The notes beneath the pieces were generated by a model. That model did not search any database and was not told the DNA's origin. It saw only the letters and a list, made by a program, of their open reading frames with translations. Of a DNA stretch of 64,000 nucleotides, positions 20,930 to 32,430 are shown piece by piece. Location of the stretch: NCBI GenBank assembly GCA_028571685.1, contig CM053140.1, positions 60,952,201-61,016,200 of the forward strand, given 5' to 3'. Origin of the DNA: Heterohyrax brucei. Taxonomy: Eukaryota > Chordata > Mammalia > Hyracoidea > Procaviidae. The position numbers were made by a program, and so were the translations under genes. Positions within the stretch are counted from its first letter, which is position 1; each line of letters begins with the position of its first letter.

Positions 20930-21137
20930 AGTTCCTGAAGAGCGCAAAAGGCTAAAAAACTGGCTGCAAACCAAAAAGTTAGTGATTTAAACTCACCCAG
21001 AGGTGCCTGCATGAAAGGCCTAATGGCCATCTGCTTCTGAAAGCTCACAACCTTGAAAACCCCACGGAGCACAGTTCTCCTCTGCAACACGTCTGTTGTC
21101 ATGAGTTAGAATCAACTCAACAGCACTGGAATCAGAG
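20930..21137 (+). mobile_element. Afrotherian SINE, type 2
   Basis: AGTTCCTGAAGAGCGCAAAA head, CCCAGAGGTGCCTGCATGAA, AGGCCTAATGGCCATCTGCT body, ATGAGTTAGAATCAACTCAA tail. Confidence 0.88.
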
Positions 21138-21767
21138 CTCTTACAACACTATCAATGAGATTTCTAACTAAATATAATGGCATCAATAGCTTGCTGTGTT
21201 TATGTGACGACGTGCGTTCCTGTTACAGTGGAGACGACCATCATTTCAGATCAGAAAATCTGGCTAGGTGAAATGGAGGAGAGACTTTAAAAGCAAAAAA
21301 GAGCCCCAGAGAAATTTAGCCATTTGAAGATACCCATCCCGTGGGTTTGTTTTCTGTCTTGGGTGAGGATATCCGGAAAGAATCCCAAGACAAGATCAGA
21401 GGGGACCCCAGAGAGGTGAGAGGTAAAGCCCTCAGTACAGGCACATGGACCTGCATCTGGGACTCTTGCTGAGGGGTCTGGACTCTGCCTGCAGCCTTGC
21501 AGGGTGACCTTGAGCCCATTTTTCTTCGTTTCTGAGCCCCAAATTCCTCAACATGTGAAACAAAGGGGTTGAGTTGTTCAGGCTTTAAATATTCTTCTAA
21601 GGTCAAAAATATAGTCAAAGGTGAAGCTCTATAAACAAGATAGGAGTGAAGCACAGGCAGGAAGGATAATCCTGCTGAGTTTGGAACTTTGATTCAAAGA
21701 ACAAAAGTGAGGAAAATGTCACTCTCAGTGAGCACTGGTTGACGAGCCCCTGTATGAAGGAGATGTC
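21138..21767. other. Unassigned sequence
   Basis: A 112-codon minus frame (21316-21654) lacks any domain. No repeat recognised. Confidence 0.35.
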
Positions 21768-21950
21768 AGAGTTTATTAAGCAGTTTCTTCTCCATTGTCT
21801 CCGTAAATCCTTTCGATAGTCCCAGGAGGCAGGAATTACTCTCCCCATTTCCTGAATGCAGCACTTGACACTCAGATGGATGATGGATCCTGCCCAAAGT
21901 CCCATAGTTTTTAAGTCACCTGCCAGAACTGGACTCCAGAACCCCACATG
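21768..21950 (-). mobile_element. MIR SINE
   Basis: ATAGTCCCAGGAGGCAGGAA, CTCCCCATTTCCTGAATGCA and CCTGCCCAAAGTCCCATAG follow the MIR complement. Confidence 0.75.
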
Positions 21951-22074
21951 GCCTCTCCCTATTCTAATTGCCCAAGTCCTGAATTCTCAATACAGAATAC
22001 TGAGAAAGGTACCAAGACTGGTACTGTGCCTCTCTCTGGTGTCCCCAAGGGCTGAAGTTGGGAGTGATTGGAGC

Positions 22075-24615
22075 CATGCTTGAGCCCACTGTCACGTCCA
22101 CCGTGGCAGTCCATGGCCTTGAGAGACTTCCTCTTTCTCGGTGACCCTCTACTTTTCCAAGCAGGCTGCCCTCCTGTAGGGAATCATCCCTTCTGATAAC
22201 ATGTCCAAAGCATGTGCGACAAAGTTTCACCATCTTTGCTTCTAAGGAATATTCTGGCTGTAACTCTTCTAAGACAGATTTGTTTGTTCTGTTCGGCAGT
22301 ACGTGGTATATTCAGTATTTTTCACCAACACCACGATTCAAAGGCATCAATTCTTCCATCTTCCTTATTTGACCTCCAGCTTTAGCATGCATATAATGCA
22401 AATGAAAATACAAAGGCTTGGCTCAGGTGCGCCTTAATCTTCCCGGTGGCTTCTTTGCTTTTCAACATTTTGAAGAGTTCTTTTGCAGCAGATTTGCCCA
22501 ATGCCATATGTCTTTGGATTTATTGAGTGCTGCTTCCTAAGGGTGTTTATTGTGAACCTAAGTAAAATTAAATCCTTGACAACTTACATCTTTTCTTCAT
22601 GTATCATGATGTTGTGTATTAGTCCAGTTGTGAGGACTTCTGTCTTCTTTATGTTGAGGTGCAATCCATTCTGAAGGCTTTGGTCCCTGATCTTCATCAG
22701 TAAGTTCTTCAAGTCCTCTTCCCTTTCAACAAGCAAGGCTGTATCATCTCCATAATGCAGGTTGTTAGTGAGTCTTTCTCCAAGCTTGATGCCCCATTCC
22801 TCTTCATATAGTCCAGCTTCTCAGATTATTTGCTTGGCATACAGTTTGAGTGAGTATGGTGAAATGATACAATCCTGACACACTCCTTTGCTGACTTTAA
22901 ATCCATGACGCAGGCCCGTGTTCAAACAACTGTCTCTCGATCTATGTACAGGCTCCCTATGAGCACAGTTAGGTGCACTGGAATTCCCATTCTTCCCAAT
23001 GTCATTCATAATTTATTATGATCCACACAGTCAAATGCCTCTGCATCATCAATAAAACACAGGTAAACATCTTTCTGGTATTCTCTGCTTTCAGCCAGAC
23101 ATTGCAATAATATTCCTGGTTCAACATTCTTTTCTGAAACCAGCTTAAATTTCTGGCAGTTCCCTGCCGTTCTACTGCAGCAGCCACTGTTGAGCAATTT
23201 TGGCAAAAATTTTACTCTGTGTGATATTAACGATATGGTTCAATAATTGCTGCATTTGGTTGGATCACCTTAAAAGTAATAGACATTAAGAAGAATTTCT
23301 TCCAGTAAGTTGGCGAGGTAGTTGTCTTCCAAATCTTTTGGCCTAGGCAAGTGAGCACATCCACTCAGTGCTGCATCATTTGTTGAACCATCTCAACTGA
23401 TATTTCATCAATTCCTGGAGCCTTGTGCTTTTCTAGTGCCTCCAGGGCAGTTTGGATCTCCTCTTTCAGTACCATGAGTTCCTGATCTTATGTTCCCTCC
23501 TAAGATGGTCAAATGTTGATGGATTCTTTTTGGTGTAGTGACTCCATGTATTCCTTCTATCTTCTTTTGATGCTTCCCACATCATTTAGTAATTTGTCTA
23601 TAGAATCCTTCAGTATTGCAACTCGAAGCTTGAATTTTTTCTTCAGTTCTTTCAGCTTGAGAAATCCCAGGTATATTCTTCCATTTGGGTTTTCTATTAC
23701 TAGGTCTTTACACAGGTCAGTACAACACTTTGTCTTCTCAAGCTGCCCTTTGAAATCATCTGTTCAGTTCTCTAACTTCATCATTTCTTCCTTTTGCTGC
23801 ATCTGCTCAGCATTCAGGAGCAAGTTTCAGAGTCTCTTCTGGCATCTAATTGCATGTTTGATCAATTTCAGACTGCAGAAGCTGGTAAAAGTCTTCAATT
23901 TTTCATCTCTGGCGTTAGTGGTGGGTGTGTAAATTTGAGTAACAGTGGTGCAAACTAGCCTTCCTTGTAGGCATGTAGTTATTACCTTCTCCCTGGACAG
24001 CACTGCACTTCAGGCTAGATCTTAAAGGGTTCGTTTTGATGATGAATACAAAGCCATTCCTTGTCAAATTGTTCCCAGAATAGTAAACCGTATAGGACTG
24101 TTCATTTCAAAATGACCAATAGCGGTCCATTTTAGCTCACTAATGACAAAAATTTCAATGTTTATTTGTTCCATTGCATATTTACTATTTCTAATTTTGA
24201 TACGTTCCACGTTCCAATTATTTAAATGATGTTTCACTTGTTCTCATTTTGAGTAGTGCCGCATCAGCAAATGAAGGTCTTGAAATCTTTACTCCGTCCA
24301 CATCTTTAAGGTCAACTCTACTTTGAGGAGGCAGCACTTACTGAGTCACCTTTTGAATGCCTTCCAACCTAGGGAGCTCATCCCCTGACATGGTATCAGA
24401 CAGGGTTTCCCTGCCGTTCGCACGGTTTTCACTGGCTGATTCTTTTCAGAAGTAGACCACCAGGTCCTCCACCCTGTCTTAGCCTGGAAGCTCAGAGCAA
24501 ACCTTTCCACCACAGGTGACCCTGCTGGTACTGGAACACCAGTGGCGTAGCTTCCAGCATCACAGCAACGTTACAAGCCCCTACAGTATGACAAACTGAC
24601 AGACGCAGGGGTGTA
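22075..24615 (-). pseudogene. RTE/BovB-type LINE, near full length, coding part broken
   Basis: The element reads 5' to 3' from about 24615 down to 22075. Near the 5' side, 23855-24300 gives endonuclease-type text ending in KIEDFYQLLQSEIDQTCN. The text then jumps at about 23842-23851 to sequence upstream of the reverse transcriptase, so the catalytic GDWN-type core of the AP-like endonuclease is absent. The RT domain follows: HKAPGIDEIS at about 23399-23427, YLCFIDDAEAFDCVDH at about 23003-23060, GVCQDCIISPYSLKLYA near 22850, and the palm motif YGDDT at 22740-22754, keeping both catalytic aspartates. The C-terminal part contains SLEAKMVKLCRTCFGHVIRR near 22200. Stops and frameshifts occur throughout. 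A functional element would nick DNA and reverse transcribe its own RNA in the nucleus; this copy cannot. No target duplication was found. Confidence 0.92.
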
Positions 24616-25189
24616 TAAACAGGGAGATGGTGAACATGTTCCATCTGGATACGACAGGAATGTTAGGTTACATGGGAAATCCGTGTGAATACCCAAAAGC
24701 TGAAGCTCTGGCAAACCACAGTCTTCTCAGAGAAGCTTCCTGAAATGACTTCCTTTTGGATTTAACAAGACTATTAAACAAATATCAACTGAAGCTGGCT
24801 ACTCCCCAGTATTAACTCTGAGCTCTTTGGAAAGAGCTAAATAGAATTGATTATATTGTTTTACCAATTCTGTTGCCTATAATTACCTATTACTAGTGAA
24901 CTCCCAGCATGATTTCATAATTGCCATTTAAATAACCATTTACATTGTCTCCTTACAAACTAACCTTTGAAAGGTGTAATTAGTGTTGGCATGGGAAGGT
25001 TTTCTGTGTGGTCTGACAATTAGGAACAAGGTAGAAGCTGTCACTATGATTGCCTTGTGAGACTCAATAAGGACGTCATGTTGTGTAGAACTTGGGTAAG
25101 GAGGGGACTCAGAAGTCCTGAGTTCCGTGCTCCATCCATTCGGCCACATGACATTAAACAAGGCTTGCACCCATCTGGGCCTCAGTCCC
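24616..25189. other. Unassigned AT-rich island
   Basis: 24690-25010 is repeat-free, AT-rich and contains TATAATTACC, TTAAATAACC and GTGTAATTAGTG. Candidate conserved non-coding DNA; no coding frame. Confidence 0.4.
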
Positions 25190-25635
25190 TGTCATGGGTT
25201 GAATTGCATCCTCAAATAAGAGATGTTAAAGTCCTAACCCTTGGTACCTGTGAATACAACCTTATTCAGAAATTGAGTCTTTGCAGATGTGAACCAGTTC
25301 AGACACAGTCATGATGAATTAGGGTGAGCCTTAAATCCCCTATGACTGGTATGCTTATACAAAGAGGAACATTTAGACACAGAGACAGACCCAGGAAGAA
25401 TGCCACATGAAGACAGAGGCTGAAACTGAAGTGACACGGGGTGAGTAAGGAACAGTGAGGATTGCCAGAAACCACGACCAGATGCTGGAAAAGTCAGCAT
25501 GTCAGGGGCAGCATGACTCTGCTAACACCTTCATTCTGTACCTCTAGCCTCCAGAACCATGAGAGAACAGAGCTCTACTGTTTTAAGTCACCTTATTTGT
25601 GGTGCTTTGTTAAGGCAGCTCCAAGGAACTAATAT
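25190..25635 (+). mobile_element. MaLR solo LTR (MLT1/MST-like)
   Basis: Order typical of the family: GTCATGGGTTGAATTGCATC, TAAAGTCCTAACCCTTGGTA, GAGTCTTTGCAGATGTGAA, TAGCCTCCAGAACCATGAGA, GTTTTAAGTCACC, GGAACTAATAT. Non-coding. Confidence 0.88.
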
Positions 25636-25794
25636 TGTCCCCTTCCCTATAAAATGAAGATGGTTCCCCTAATTCCCAGCCTCCCTGGGGAACTGGAGGA
25701 ATCTTATTCTAGTCGGGGTTTCTCACCGTCCCCACACCATACCCCCAGAGCACAGTGCATCTCTCATCTCATGGTGGCTGGGCTTTCTTTTGAC

Positions 25795-25922
25795 ATTGTT
25801 TCTCCCTCACTAGACTGAGAGCCAGGACGCAGCCTTGCTCCTCAGTGCAGTCTCAGCATGCAGTGTGGAGCCTAGCATGCGATAGATGCTCAGTAAGCAC
25901 TGGGTGGAAGAATGAATGTATG
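25795..25922 (+). mobile_element. L2 LINE 3' end fragment
   Basis: CTAGACTGAGAGCCAGGACG, GATAGATGCTCAGTAAGCAC and GGAAGAATGAATG are the L2 terminal words. Confidence 0.65.
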
Positions 25923-27202
25923 CTCCTGCACGGAGTGTTTTGTAAGCTATCTTGACTTCCTTCTTGAACAATCATGGTCTGATCAACAGAAGGTCACTTT
26001 CCAAATATTCTCATGTCTGTTTACCGTGGTTGCCTTGATGGTATTCCAGTCCATTACTCATTTCATTAGACTCTATCTTCCTGATAATGGACTCTTTCCT
26101 CACTTCTACCTGATCTACTATTTAATTTACCATTGGAAGAACTTTTTCTAATTGCAGTAATTCTAGATTTTACTTTTAGAATTTCTCCTTTTTCCTAGGC
26201 TGCTTATTCTTTTTTATAATGTCTTCTTCTATTTTTGTGGTTTGTCTCTTTTCTTTTTTTAAATTACTTTAAATATAAATTATCTTACGGTTTCTATCAG
26301 AATTGCTCTATTATTTGAAATTCTGCTGTTTGTTTTTCTTTCTTTCTTTCTGGTTTTCATGACCTCTGATTCTCACTCGGGGTAAATTATTTTCCCCTTT
26401 GTTTTGTAATTTGGGATTTTGAGCTCTTCAATGGGGCCTGCTGTGTACAGCCTGAGCAGAGGGTATGCCATCCTGAATTATTCTGCACTGGCTTCTGTCA
26501 GATGCTCCTCAAGTATCACCAGCCTGAAATCAATTATATGTTCATTGCTTAACTTGAAAGTTTATAAACAGTCCCTGAACTATAAACTGAAACCACAAGC
26601 CCAGGCAAAGCACAGGCCTGCAGTCACTACCGCCCAACAGCTTCTCTGTCTTCCCAGACAACAAGCAAAACCTGACAAACACCCCTGTTATCTCCCAGTT
26701 CTTGGGAAAGGACTCATTTTTCTTATGTATTCCATCCTTGAGACTCAACTCTTTGAAGGTTCCAGCTTTGTGCAATTCCCAGTGATACACGAAGACAGCA
26801 TTTCCTGTCACTGAATGACATTCGATCTAAGTTCTCAAGGAACCAAGAACTTCAGCCTCCCATACACGGCATGGCAGTTCACTTACTTCCGCTCCGTTTC
26901 TCTTCACCTCCTGGGAACAGCCCTTTTCTTTTTATTATACTTGATCAAATGTTTGGAGTGTTTGCTGAAGGAAGGTCTTGAAACGTGGAATTCAGAACCA
27001 GGACCTCAAGTGGGCCTGTGCCTTCTCGCACCCACCCCAGGCCCATCTGGGTTCACTGGGTCTACGGAGCATGTGGGACATCCAGGGTCAGGTTTTACAG
27101 AGAGATGCTGTATGGACACAGGTTTGGTGTACAACGTGTGCTCACTTTCAGCTGGCTTAGGCTGGGTTTTCCACAGAAGCAAAACAAGCAAAGCATATGT
27201 AT
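25923..27202. other. Unassigned sequence, 1.3 kb
   Basis: T-rich at 26140-26420 (runs such as TTTTCTTTTTTTAAATT), possibly an old LINE relic I cannot name. 26410-27200 is unique-looking. A 131-codon frame (26419-26814) and a 129-codon frame (26815-27204) have no domain and no splice context that I can argue for. Confidence 0.35.
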
Positions 27203-27540
27203 GAGGTCTGAAAATTAAGCCCGTGAACTTAATTGTCCTAAGTGCCACATACCTTGTTGTTGAATATTACTATGGTCACCTTCAAAGGACTCCCCTTGGG
27301 AAGCTATGCACTGACGTGAGTGCCTAGTCCACCCTTCAAAGCTCTTTTTTGAATGTCCATTGCGTATGGTGGCATGGTGGCAAGTTCGCGACCTTAATTG
27401 TATAGCCAGTAAACAGATAACTATATTGGAACACCTTCCCTGCTCACTTAATCTGGCCCCCAGTGACGCAGAGGGAGGACTCAGAGATGACTGCAGGTGT
27501 ATACCACCAGGTAGAGTGAGGGATGCTGGTGGCATAATTC
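27203..27540 (-). mobile_element. Mariner-type transposon remnant
   Basis: The left end AGGTCTGAAAATTAAGCCCG is the terminal repeat. On the minus strand a 106-codon frame ends with KKSFEGW, CIASQGESFEGDHSNIQQ, the mariner transposase C-terminus, and upstream has CSNIVICLLA, a diverged form of the VLEH region. The far terminal repeat was not found, so this is a one-ended fragment. Confidence 0.75.
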
Positions 27541-27576
27541 AGATCTTATCCTAATTAATTAGTAATCATTATTATT

Positions 27577-27788
27577 AAAAAAAAAAAAGCCCATTGCCAT
27601 CCGGTTGATTCTGATTCATGGAGACCCTATAGGATAGAGTAGAATTGCCCCATAGGGTTTCCAAAGCTATGATCACTATGGAATCAGACTGCTACATCTT
27701 TCTCCCATGGAGTGCCTGGTGGGTTTGAATCCCCAGAATTTCAATTGTCAGCTAAGCACTTTAACCACTGCACTACCCGTAATCCTGG
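27577..27788 (-). mobile_element. Afrotherian SINE, type 1, long form, with A-rich start
   Basis: An A12 run leads into CCCATTGCCATCCGGTTGAT, ATAGAGTAGAATTGCCCCAT, TTTCTCCCATGGAGTGCCTG and TCAGCTAAGCACTTTAACCA. Confidence 0.9.
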
Positions 27789-27799
27789 TAACTACTATA

Positions 27800-27945
27800 G
27801 GTAGCATCTATGGAGAGATTTCTTGCACCAGGTTCTATTCTCTCTGTTAACTTATTTAATCCTTCTGACAAGCTCATTGTACCATGCAGTTGTTATCATT
27901 TCCATTTTACAGAAGAGAATACTAAGTCACAGAGGAGTAGAGCTG
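27800..27945 (-). mobile_element. MIR SINE
   Basis: TTATTTAATCCTTCTGACAA, CATTTCCATTTTACAGAAGA and GTCACAGAGGAGTAGAG fit the MIR complement. Confidence 0.75.
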
Positions 27946-27954
27946 CCCAACGGA

Positions 27955-28115
27955 AACATGGATGGACTATGTATGTGAGACAGACTTGGAGGTCAGACAG
28001 GTCACAGTTCAGATCTCTGTTCGGTCCCTCAACAGCTATATGGCCTTGAGCAAGTGACTCCATGTCTGAGCTCTGTTTTGTTTTGTTTTGTTTTTTCTTT
28101 ATAAAATAGGGGAAA
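27955..28115 (+). mobile_element. MIR SINE, opposite strand to its neighbour
   Basis: CAGTTCAGATCTCTGTTCGG, TGGCCTTGAGCAAGTGACTC, ATGTCTGAGCTCTG, then ATAAAATAGGGGAAATG is the sense MIR, interrupted by a TTTTG tract. Confidence 0.75.
28073..28096 (+). repeat. (TTTTG)n simple repeat
   Basis: Four TTTTG-like units followed by T6 C, expanded inside the MIR core. Confidence 0.85.
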
Positions 28116-28989
28116 TGAAATATGATAGTTGCAGGACCTGAGGTATGGTAAGGGCTGGACACGAGAGTGCCATCTCCCTGCCTGAAGCCAGCACTAAGTC
28201 TCCTGCCAGCCAGTTCCAAGGATACCCAGAAAAGGATACTGGCTCCTCACTAAGAAAAGGGGGATTAAAGAGTTGTCTTCTCCCACTGTCACTTCTGGGG
28301 TCAGTTCCCTACCCAGACAGGTGGTAGTGGGCATTCCATGCCAGCCTTAAAACCTTCCAGCAGAGGTGCCAAATTTCCAGGGCTAGAGGCTAGACTCTCA
28401 GATGTAAGTATCTGTTTGATTACCTTTTAATGAAAAACACATTTCCATCCAAACTGAAATTATATTGTCAGCAGTTAATTATCACTTGTCAAATGAGTAT
28501 GTGCCCAATTGTGGGTTTAATTTCCCTATAGGTTTGCAAAAGCTGTGTTCCTTTTATTTGATGAGGCTTCTCTAAATAAGAGACTCATTGTTAGAATTGT
28601 TGCTTTTTTTAAAAAAAAAAAGCAGTTAAGTTTTCTTTAATAAGAAGATTTCCTTGGCATCTGAGTCAGAGCTCTTTGCTAGTAGCAGGAAAATTACTCA
28701 GTGTGACTTAAACAAAGAAAAGTAAGAGGTACCAGGCTCCCAGCATGCGTCAGAGAACTTAAGGTTACGTGGGTCTGGAACCAGGAGCTAGAACTCCCTA
28801 ACAGGACCCCTGGCAGCTCAGCTGGCCACCCGTCTGTCAGAGCCTGTGGGGTCTCCTCTCGGCTTCTCTCTGTGATGTTTTGTTCCTGTCCTGCTCCCAT
28901 CCCCCTTCTAGGCCTCTCTGCTCATGTCGTAGAAATGACCGCCCATCCTCTCTTTGAATGAATGAAATACGCTTTGACAGAGCAGTGGC
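28116..28989. other. Unassigned sequence with AT-rich island
   Basis: 28400-28620 is AT-rich and repeat-free with CAGTTAATTATCACTTG and CCAATTGTGGGTTTAATTTC, a candidate conserved element. 28600-28625 holds T and A runs. No gene. Confidence 0.4.
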
Positions 28990-29165
28990 AGACGCGGGTT
29001 CATGACCACTCTCTGACTCTCGGTGACCTTACTCCCGTTCTCAAGTCATACTCTTGTGTGTGAAGCAAGGCCAGTGTCCACCCTGCCCATTTGTTATGTG
29101 GATTAAATGGTCTCATGTACACAAAGTGCTTAGCACAGGGCCAGTCACTGTCATCGTCATTACAG
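28990..29165 (+). mobile_element. MIR SINE
   Basis: GTTATGTGGATTAAATGGTC, AAAGTGCTTAGCACAGGGCC is the MIR sense 3' half; a weaker 5' half precedes it. Confidence 0.75.
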
Positions 29166-29345
29166 TGGCAGCACTGCAGTGCCCTGAGCAGCCTGGAGCC
29201 CCTGACTGGGTGGGGACACAGAGATGGGTGGATACGATCACTGTCTCTTAGATCCTCACTGGATGCTCAAGAGATCGAGTCAAGAGCCATGAGTTGCAGC
29301 TTCCCTGACTGTGGAATGAGGGAGTATGGCCAGTGTGCGCCTTAG

Positions 29346-29612
29346 AAATGAGGAAAGTGAGACCTCATCTTAATTACTCTGGACACATTGTCAGGAAAGA
29401 CCAATTGCTAGAAAAGGCATCATGTTTGGTAATGTAGCCAGCCAAGTAGGCAAACCTGAGGGAAGTCCTCCAGGGATTAAAACTGCAGCCACAACAACGA
29501 GCTCAGCCAGACCAGTGGTGTTTGGTGCAGGCCCAGGTAACGTTCCATTCTATTACACATGAGGTCACCATGAGTCAGGGCCAACTCAATGGCAGCTGAT
29601 GACAGTAACATC
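29346..29612 (+). mobile_element. RTE-type LINE 3' end
   Basis: CTGGACACATTGTCAGGAAA, GACCAATTGCTAG, AAAGGCATCATGTTTGGTAA and the tail CACCATGAGTCAGGGCCAAC, TCAATGGCAGCTGATGACAG. Same segment and orientation as 8565-8813, more diverged. Confidence 0.85.
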
Positions 29613-29861
29613 TGAACGGTAGCATTGTTGTAGAGACACAGAGAGATCGCAGCGTCTGGCACGTGCTCAGTGAACACTCCTTGGCTTTCTGGTAGAGGGT
29701 CTTGGCCATGAAAAGCAGCAGCAAGTGCCCAAAAATGAAGGAAGGAAGGAGAATAAATTCATGAAATTTTTCAGATGGTATACTAGATCATGTGGTCACC
29801 TAGCTTAACATCCTCTGGTTGTAACTTCACTTCGGGGTTCGTTGGCTGATGTCTGTTATTT

Positions 29862-29958
29862 TCAGATAGACAGGAAGCTCCATGAGGGCAAGAAATGAAT
29901 TTCTGGTCATGATTCTCTCCCAAGCAGCTATCACAGGGCCTGGTACATTGATGTTTCT
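29862..29958 (+). mobile_element. L2 LINE 3' end
   Basis: GGAAGCTCCATGAGGGCAAG, AAATGAATTTCTGG and CACAGGGCCTGGTACA. The tail words resume near 30055 (CTCAATAAACATTCATG) after about 90 unrelated bases. Confidence 0.75.
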
Positions 29959-30894
29959 GCCGCTGTGACGGTGGCTAGTTGCCTTGGATAGCTGGCATCA
30001 ATACCACGAATGAGCAGGCAAAGTGCTCAGCTCACCATCTGGAACATTCTACATTCTCAATAAACATTCATGTAATGTGACTATTCACTTTCTAATGTTC
30101 AGTGTGACTGCAGCAGGTGAGACAGTGGAGAGGAAGCTGAGGATGGGAAGCAAGACTGGAGAGTTGGTCAATCACCAGGTCTGAGTGTGAGCAAAGCCAA
30201 GAAGAGGCTTGGGGAGAGGTGGGGGTGGGCTGCCAGTCTAGATGACTTTATAGAAAGCAGTGACTCTGTGGGGCAGCAGAAAGACCCAATCCTGAAAGCA
30301 AGAAATGCAGACCTAAGAACTAACTCTGATGCAACACCAAGCACCTGCTCTCAGGCCTTAGTTTCTCTGTATACAGAGTCTCTGCAGCCCTGCCAGCACA
30401 GCCACCCCCAAGTCTCCAAAGGGCGTAGTAGCCCAATGTATTTTAGACAAGGATACAGAGCTGCCAGAACCTAGAGTGACTCATCATCTGGGCCAAGGAG
30501 CCAGAGCAGGAGGCATCTGGGCCTGTCAGCTCAGGAGCAGTGACTGGGGAGGGCAGGGTGTATGTTTGGGGTGCGGGCTCTGGGAACAGAAGCCATCCTC
30601 AGGTCCTGGGAATGTGAAGGTGCACCAACCTGGATTTCCTGCTTTTACAGCCCCCAGTCTAGTTAATTCTGCCATCATCATCTTTCTCTAAAGAGGACTA
30701 GTTGAGGACGGGGCATCCCAAAGAAGCTGACACACACAGCTCCACCACTCCTTTTGGTCCCACACTGCCTCATGGGCTTCCCATCCTGCTTCAGACCTGG
30801 GTTCTAGAATGGCCTTGCCTCTGACCTCAGCCAGGTGACTTCTCCCTGGGAAAAGTGAATACTGTGGTTGTCTCTCCAATATCCACTTCTTTAG
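29959..30894. other. Unassigned sequence, no gene seen
   Basis: 95- and 71-codon plus frames (30187-30474, 30476-30691) have no domain. Moderately GC-rich, repeat-free between 30100 and 30890. Confidence 0.4.
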
Positions 30895-31290
30895 GCAGCA
30901 GCCTTAACCCCACACCTAGCTCCAGGAATTGGTACTAAGGCTAAGCCATAAGCCAGACCATAGCCAATCAGCATAGATTCAGTTCAAGGGTAGGTACATT
31001 ACTTTATTTTAGCCAATCAGGTAGAAGCCCAGAACTTTTTTATTCTGATTGGGGAGAGACTATGTCTTCTACTAAATGGAAATGATGGTACAAACTGATG
31101 GTACAACCATAAGAGATGCCAAACTTGAGATGAAGTTGGTACTGTGGAAGGCACAACAGAGGAACGGGAAAGTACTGGGTACTTAGTCACACAGCTGAGA
31201 TGCTGGATCAATCCTTGCCTGAATCCCAGTTTACCTCTAGATCTACCTTATAGTTTAAGCCAGTGTGTGTTGGGTTTTCAGTTACCTGCA
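30895..31290 (+). repeat. Unassigned ancient interspersed repeat
   Basis: Repeated CCAATCAG boxes (30965, 31014), GGGGAGAGACTATGTCTTCT, and an end TTTAAGCCAGTGTGTGTTGG, GTTTTCAGTTACCTGCAC. These resemble the start and end of an old mammal-wide element I have seen but cannot name. Class unknown. Confidence 0.4.
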
Positions 31291-31454
31291 CTAGGCCTTA
31301 GCTAACTCATCTATAACATGAATAAGTTACTCTCTGAAGGTGCTAGCATTCTCTGGCTCCACTAAACGATACTGAGAATCCAGGAGTTAGAATACCCCAA
31401 ACCCCTGAGCAGGAAATCTTCAAGAAGTAAAACTCAGGGAGTGGTATCAGAGAA

Positions 31455-31885
31455 AAATTCATTCATTCATTCACTGAGCCAACAGGTTGACCACCTCCTA
31501 TGTGCCAGGCTATGTGGAAGGTGAGGGGTTAACCTGCAAGAGAAACAACCCAGAAAAGGAAAAAGAATAATAAACCAGTAAATAAGACCATTTCAGAGAG
31601 TGCTAAGCTCTTGAAGACCAATAAAGGAGAGCAACGTGATGGAGAGTGACTCAGTTGTTGGGGGAACAGATACTACTTTTTCTTGAGTGGCCAGTCGGGT
31701 AAGGCGGGTTCCTCTCAGAGGATGTGTCACTTAAGGCCAAAACTTGAGTGAGGAGGAGGAGCAGCCATGCTAAAATCAGGACAGGGCATTTTCCAAAGAA
31801 AGAACAGTAAGTGCAAAGGCCCTAAGGCAGGAGGGAACAAATTTGCTATGACTGGGCAAAGGGCACTGAGACTGATTCGTGTCAG
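31455..31885 (-). mobile_element. L2 LINE 3' region
   Basis: ATTCATTCATTCATTCACTG, CCTCCTATGTGCCAGGCTAT, GAACAGTAAGTGCAAAGGCC and CTAAGGCAGGAGGGAACAAA are the reversed L2 3' UTR. Confidence 0.85.
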
Positions 31886-32231
31886 ACTCAGTAGAAGTTG
31901 AGGACTGTTCATTACAGACCAGTCACTGTTATGAAAAACTTCATTTTTGTTAACTGAATCTTCTCCATAGCAGAAATGTCAATTATCAGCCTCAAGCCCC
32001 AAAGAATGACCACAAAAGTAGCAGTGATCACATCAGACAGCTCCTCAGTAAAGATGAATTTTGCTCAATGTACAACAGGACAGACTTTCAGTTTCATCTC
32101 TGATACATAAAGAGTGTGGGAACACTCCCATCCTTACAACAAGGAAAACCTGGAGAGACTGAAAATCGATGACTGTTCTTGGATTTATCAGAAAACTGAG
32201 TCCAGGGAAAACTGCCATTCTGACGTCTGGA
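31886..32231. other. Unassigned sequence, perhaps old LINE
   Basis: AACACTCCCATCCTTACAAC and GGAAAACCTGGAGAGACTGA have an old-LINE flavour, but no domain can be read. Confidence 0.25.
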
Positions 32232-32430
32232 GTTGTTCTGTTGTGTGCTGTTGAGTCATTTTCTACTCACAGCAACCCCATGTGACAGAGGAGACTGCCT
32301 GCCCCATTGGGTTGTCTTGGCTATAATCTTTGTGGAGGGTCTTTCTCTGGGGAGCTGCAGGGTGGATTAGAACAGCCAACCTTTTGGTTAGCAGCCAAGT
32401 GCTTAACTATCTGTACCACCGTGACTCCTT
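32232..32430 (-). mobile_element. Afrotherian SINE, type 1, long form
   Basis: GTGTGCTGTTGAGTCATTTT, CAGCAACCCCATGTGACAGA, AACCTTTTGGTTAGCAGCCA, AGTGCTTAACTATCTGTACC. Confidence 0.88.

Noticed and set aside
30965..31030. Pair of CCAAT boxes as a host gene promoter
   Set aside because: They fit the internal sequence of an old interspersed repeat, and no TATA box, CpG island or first exon follows.
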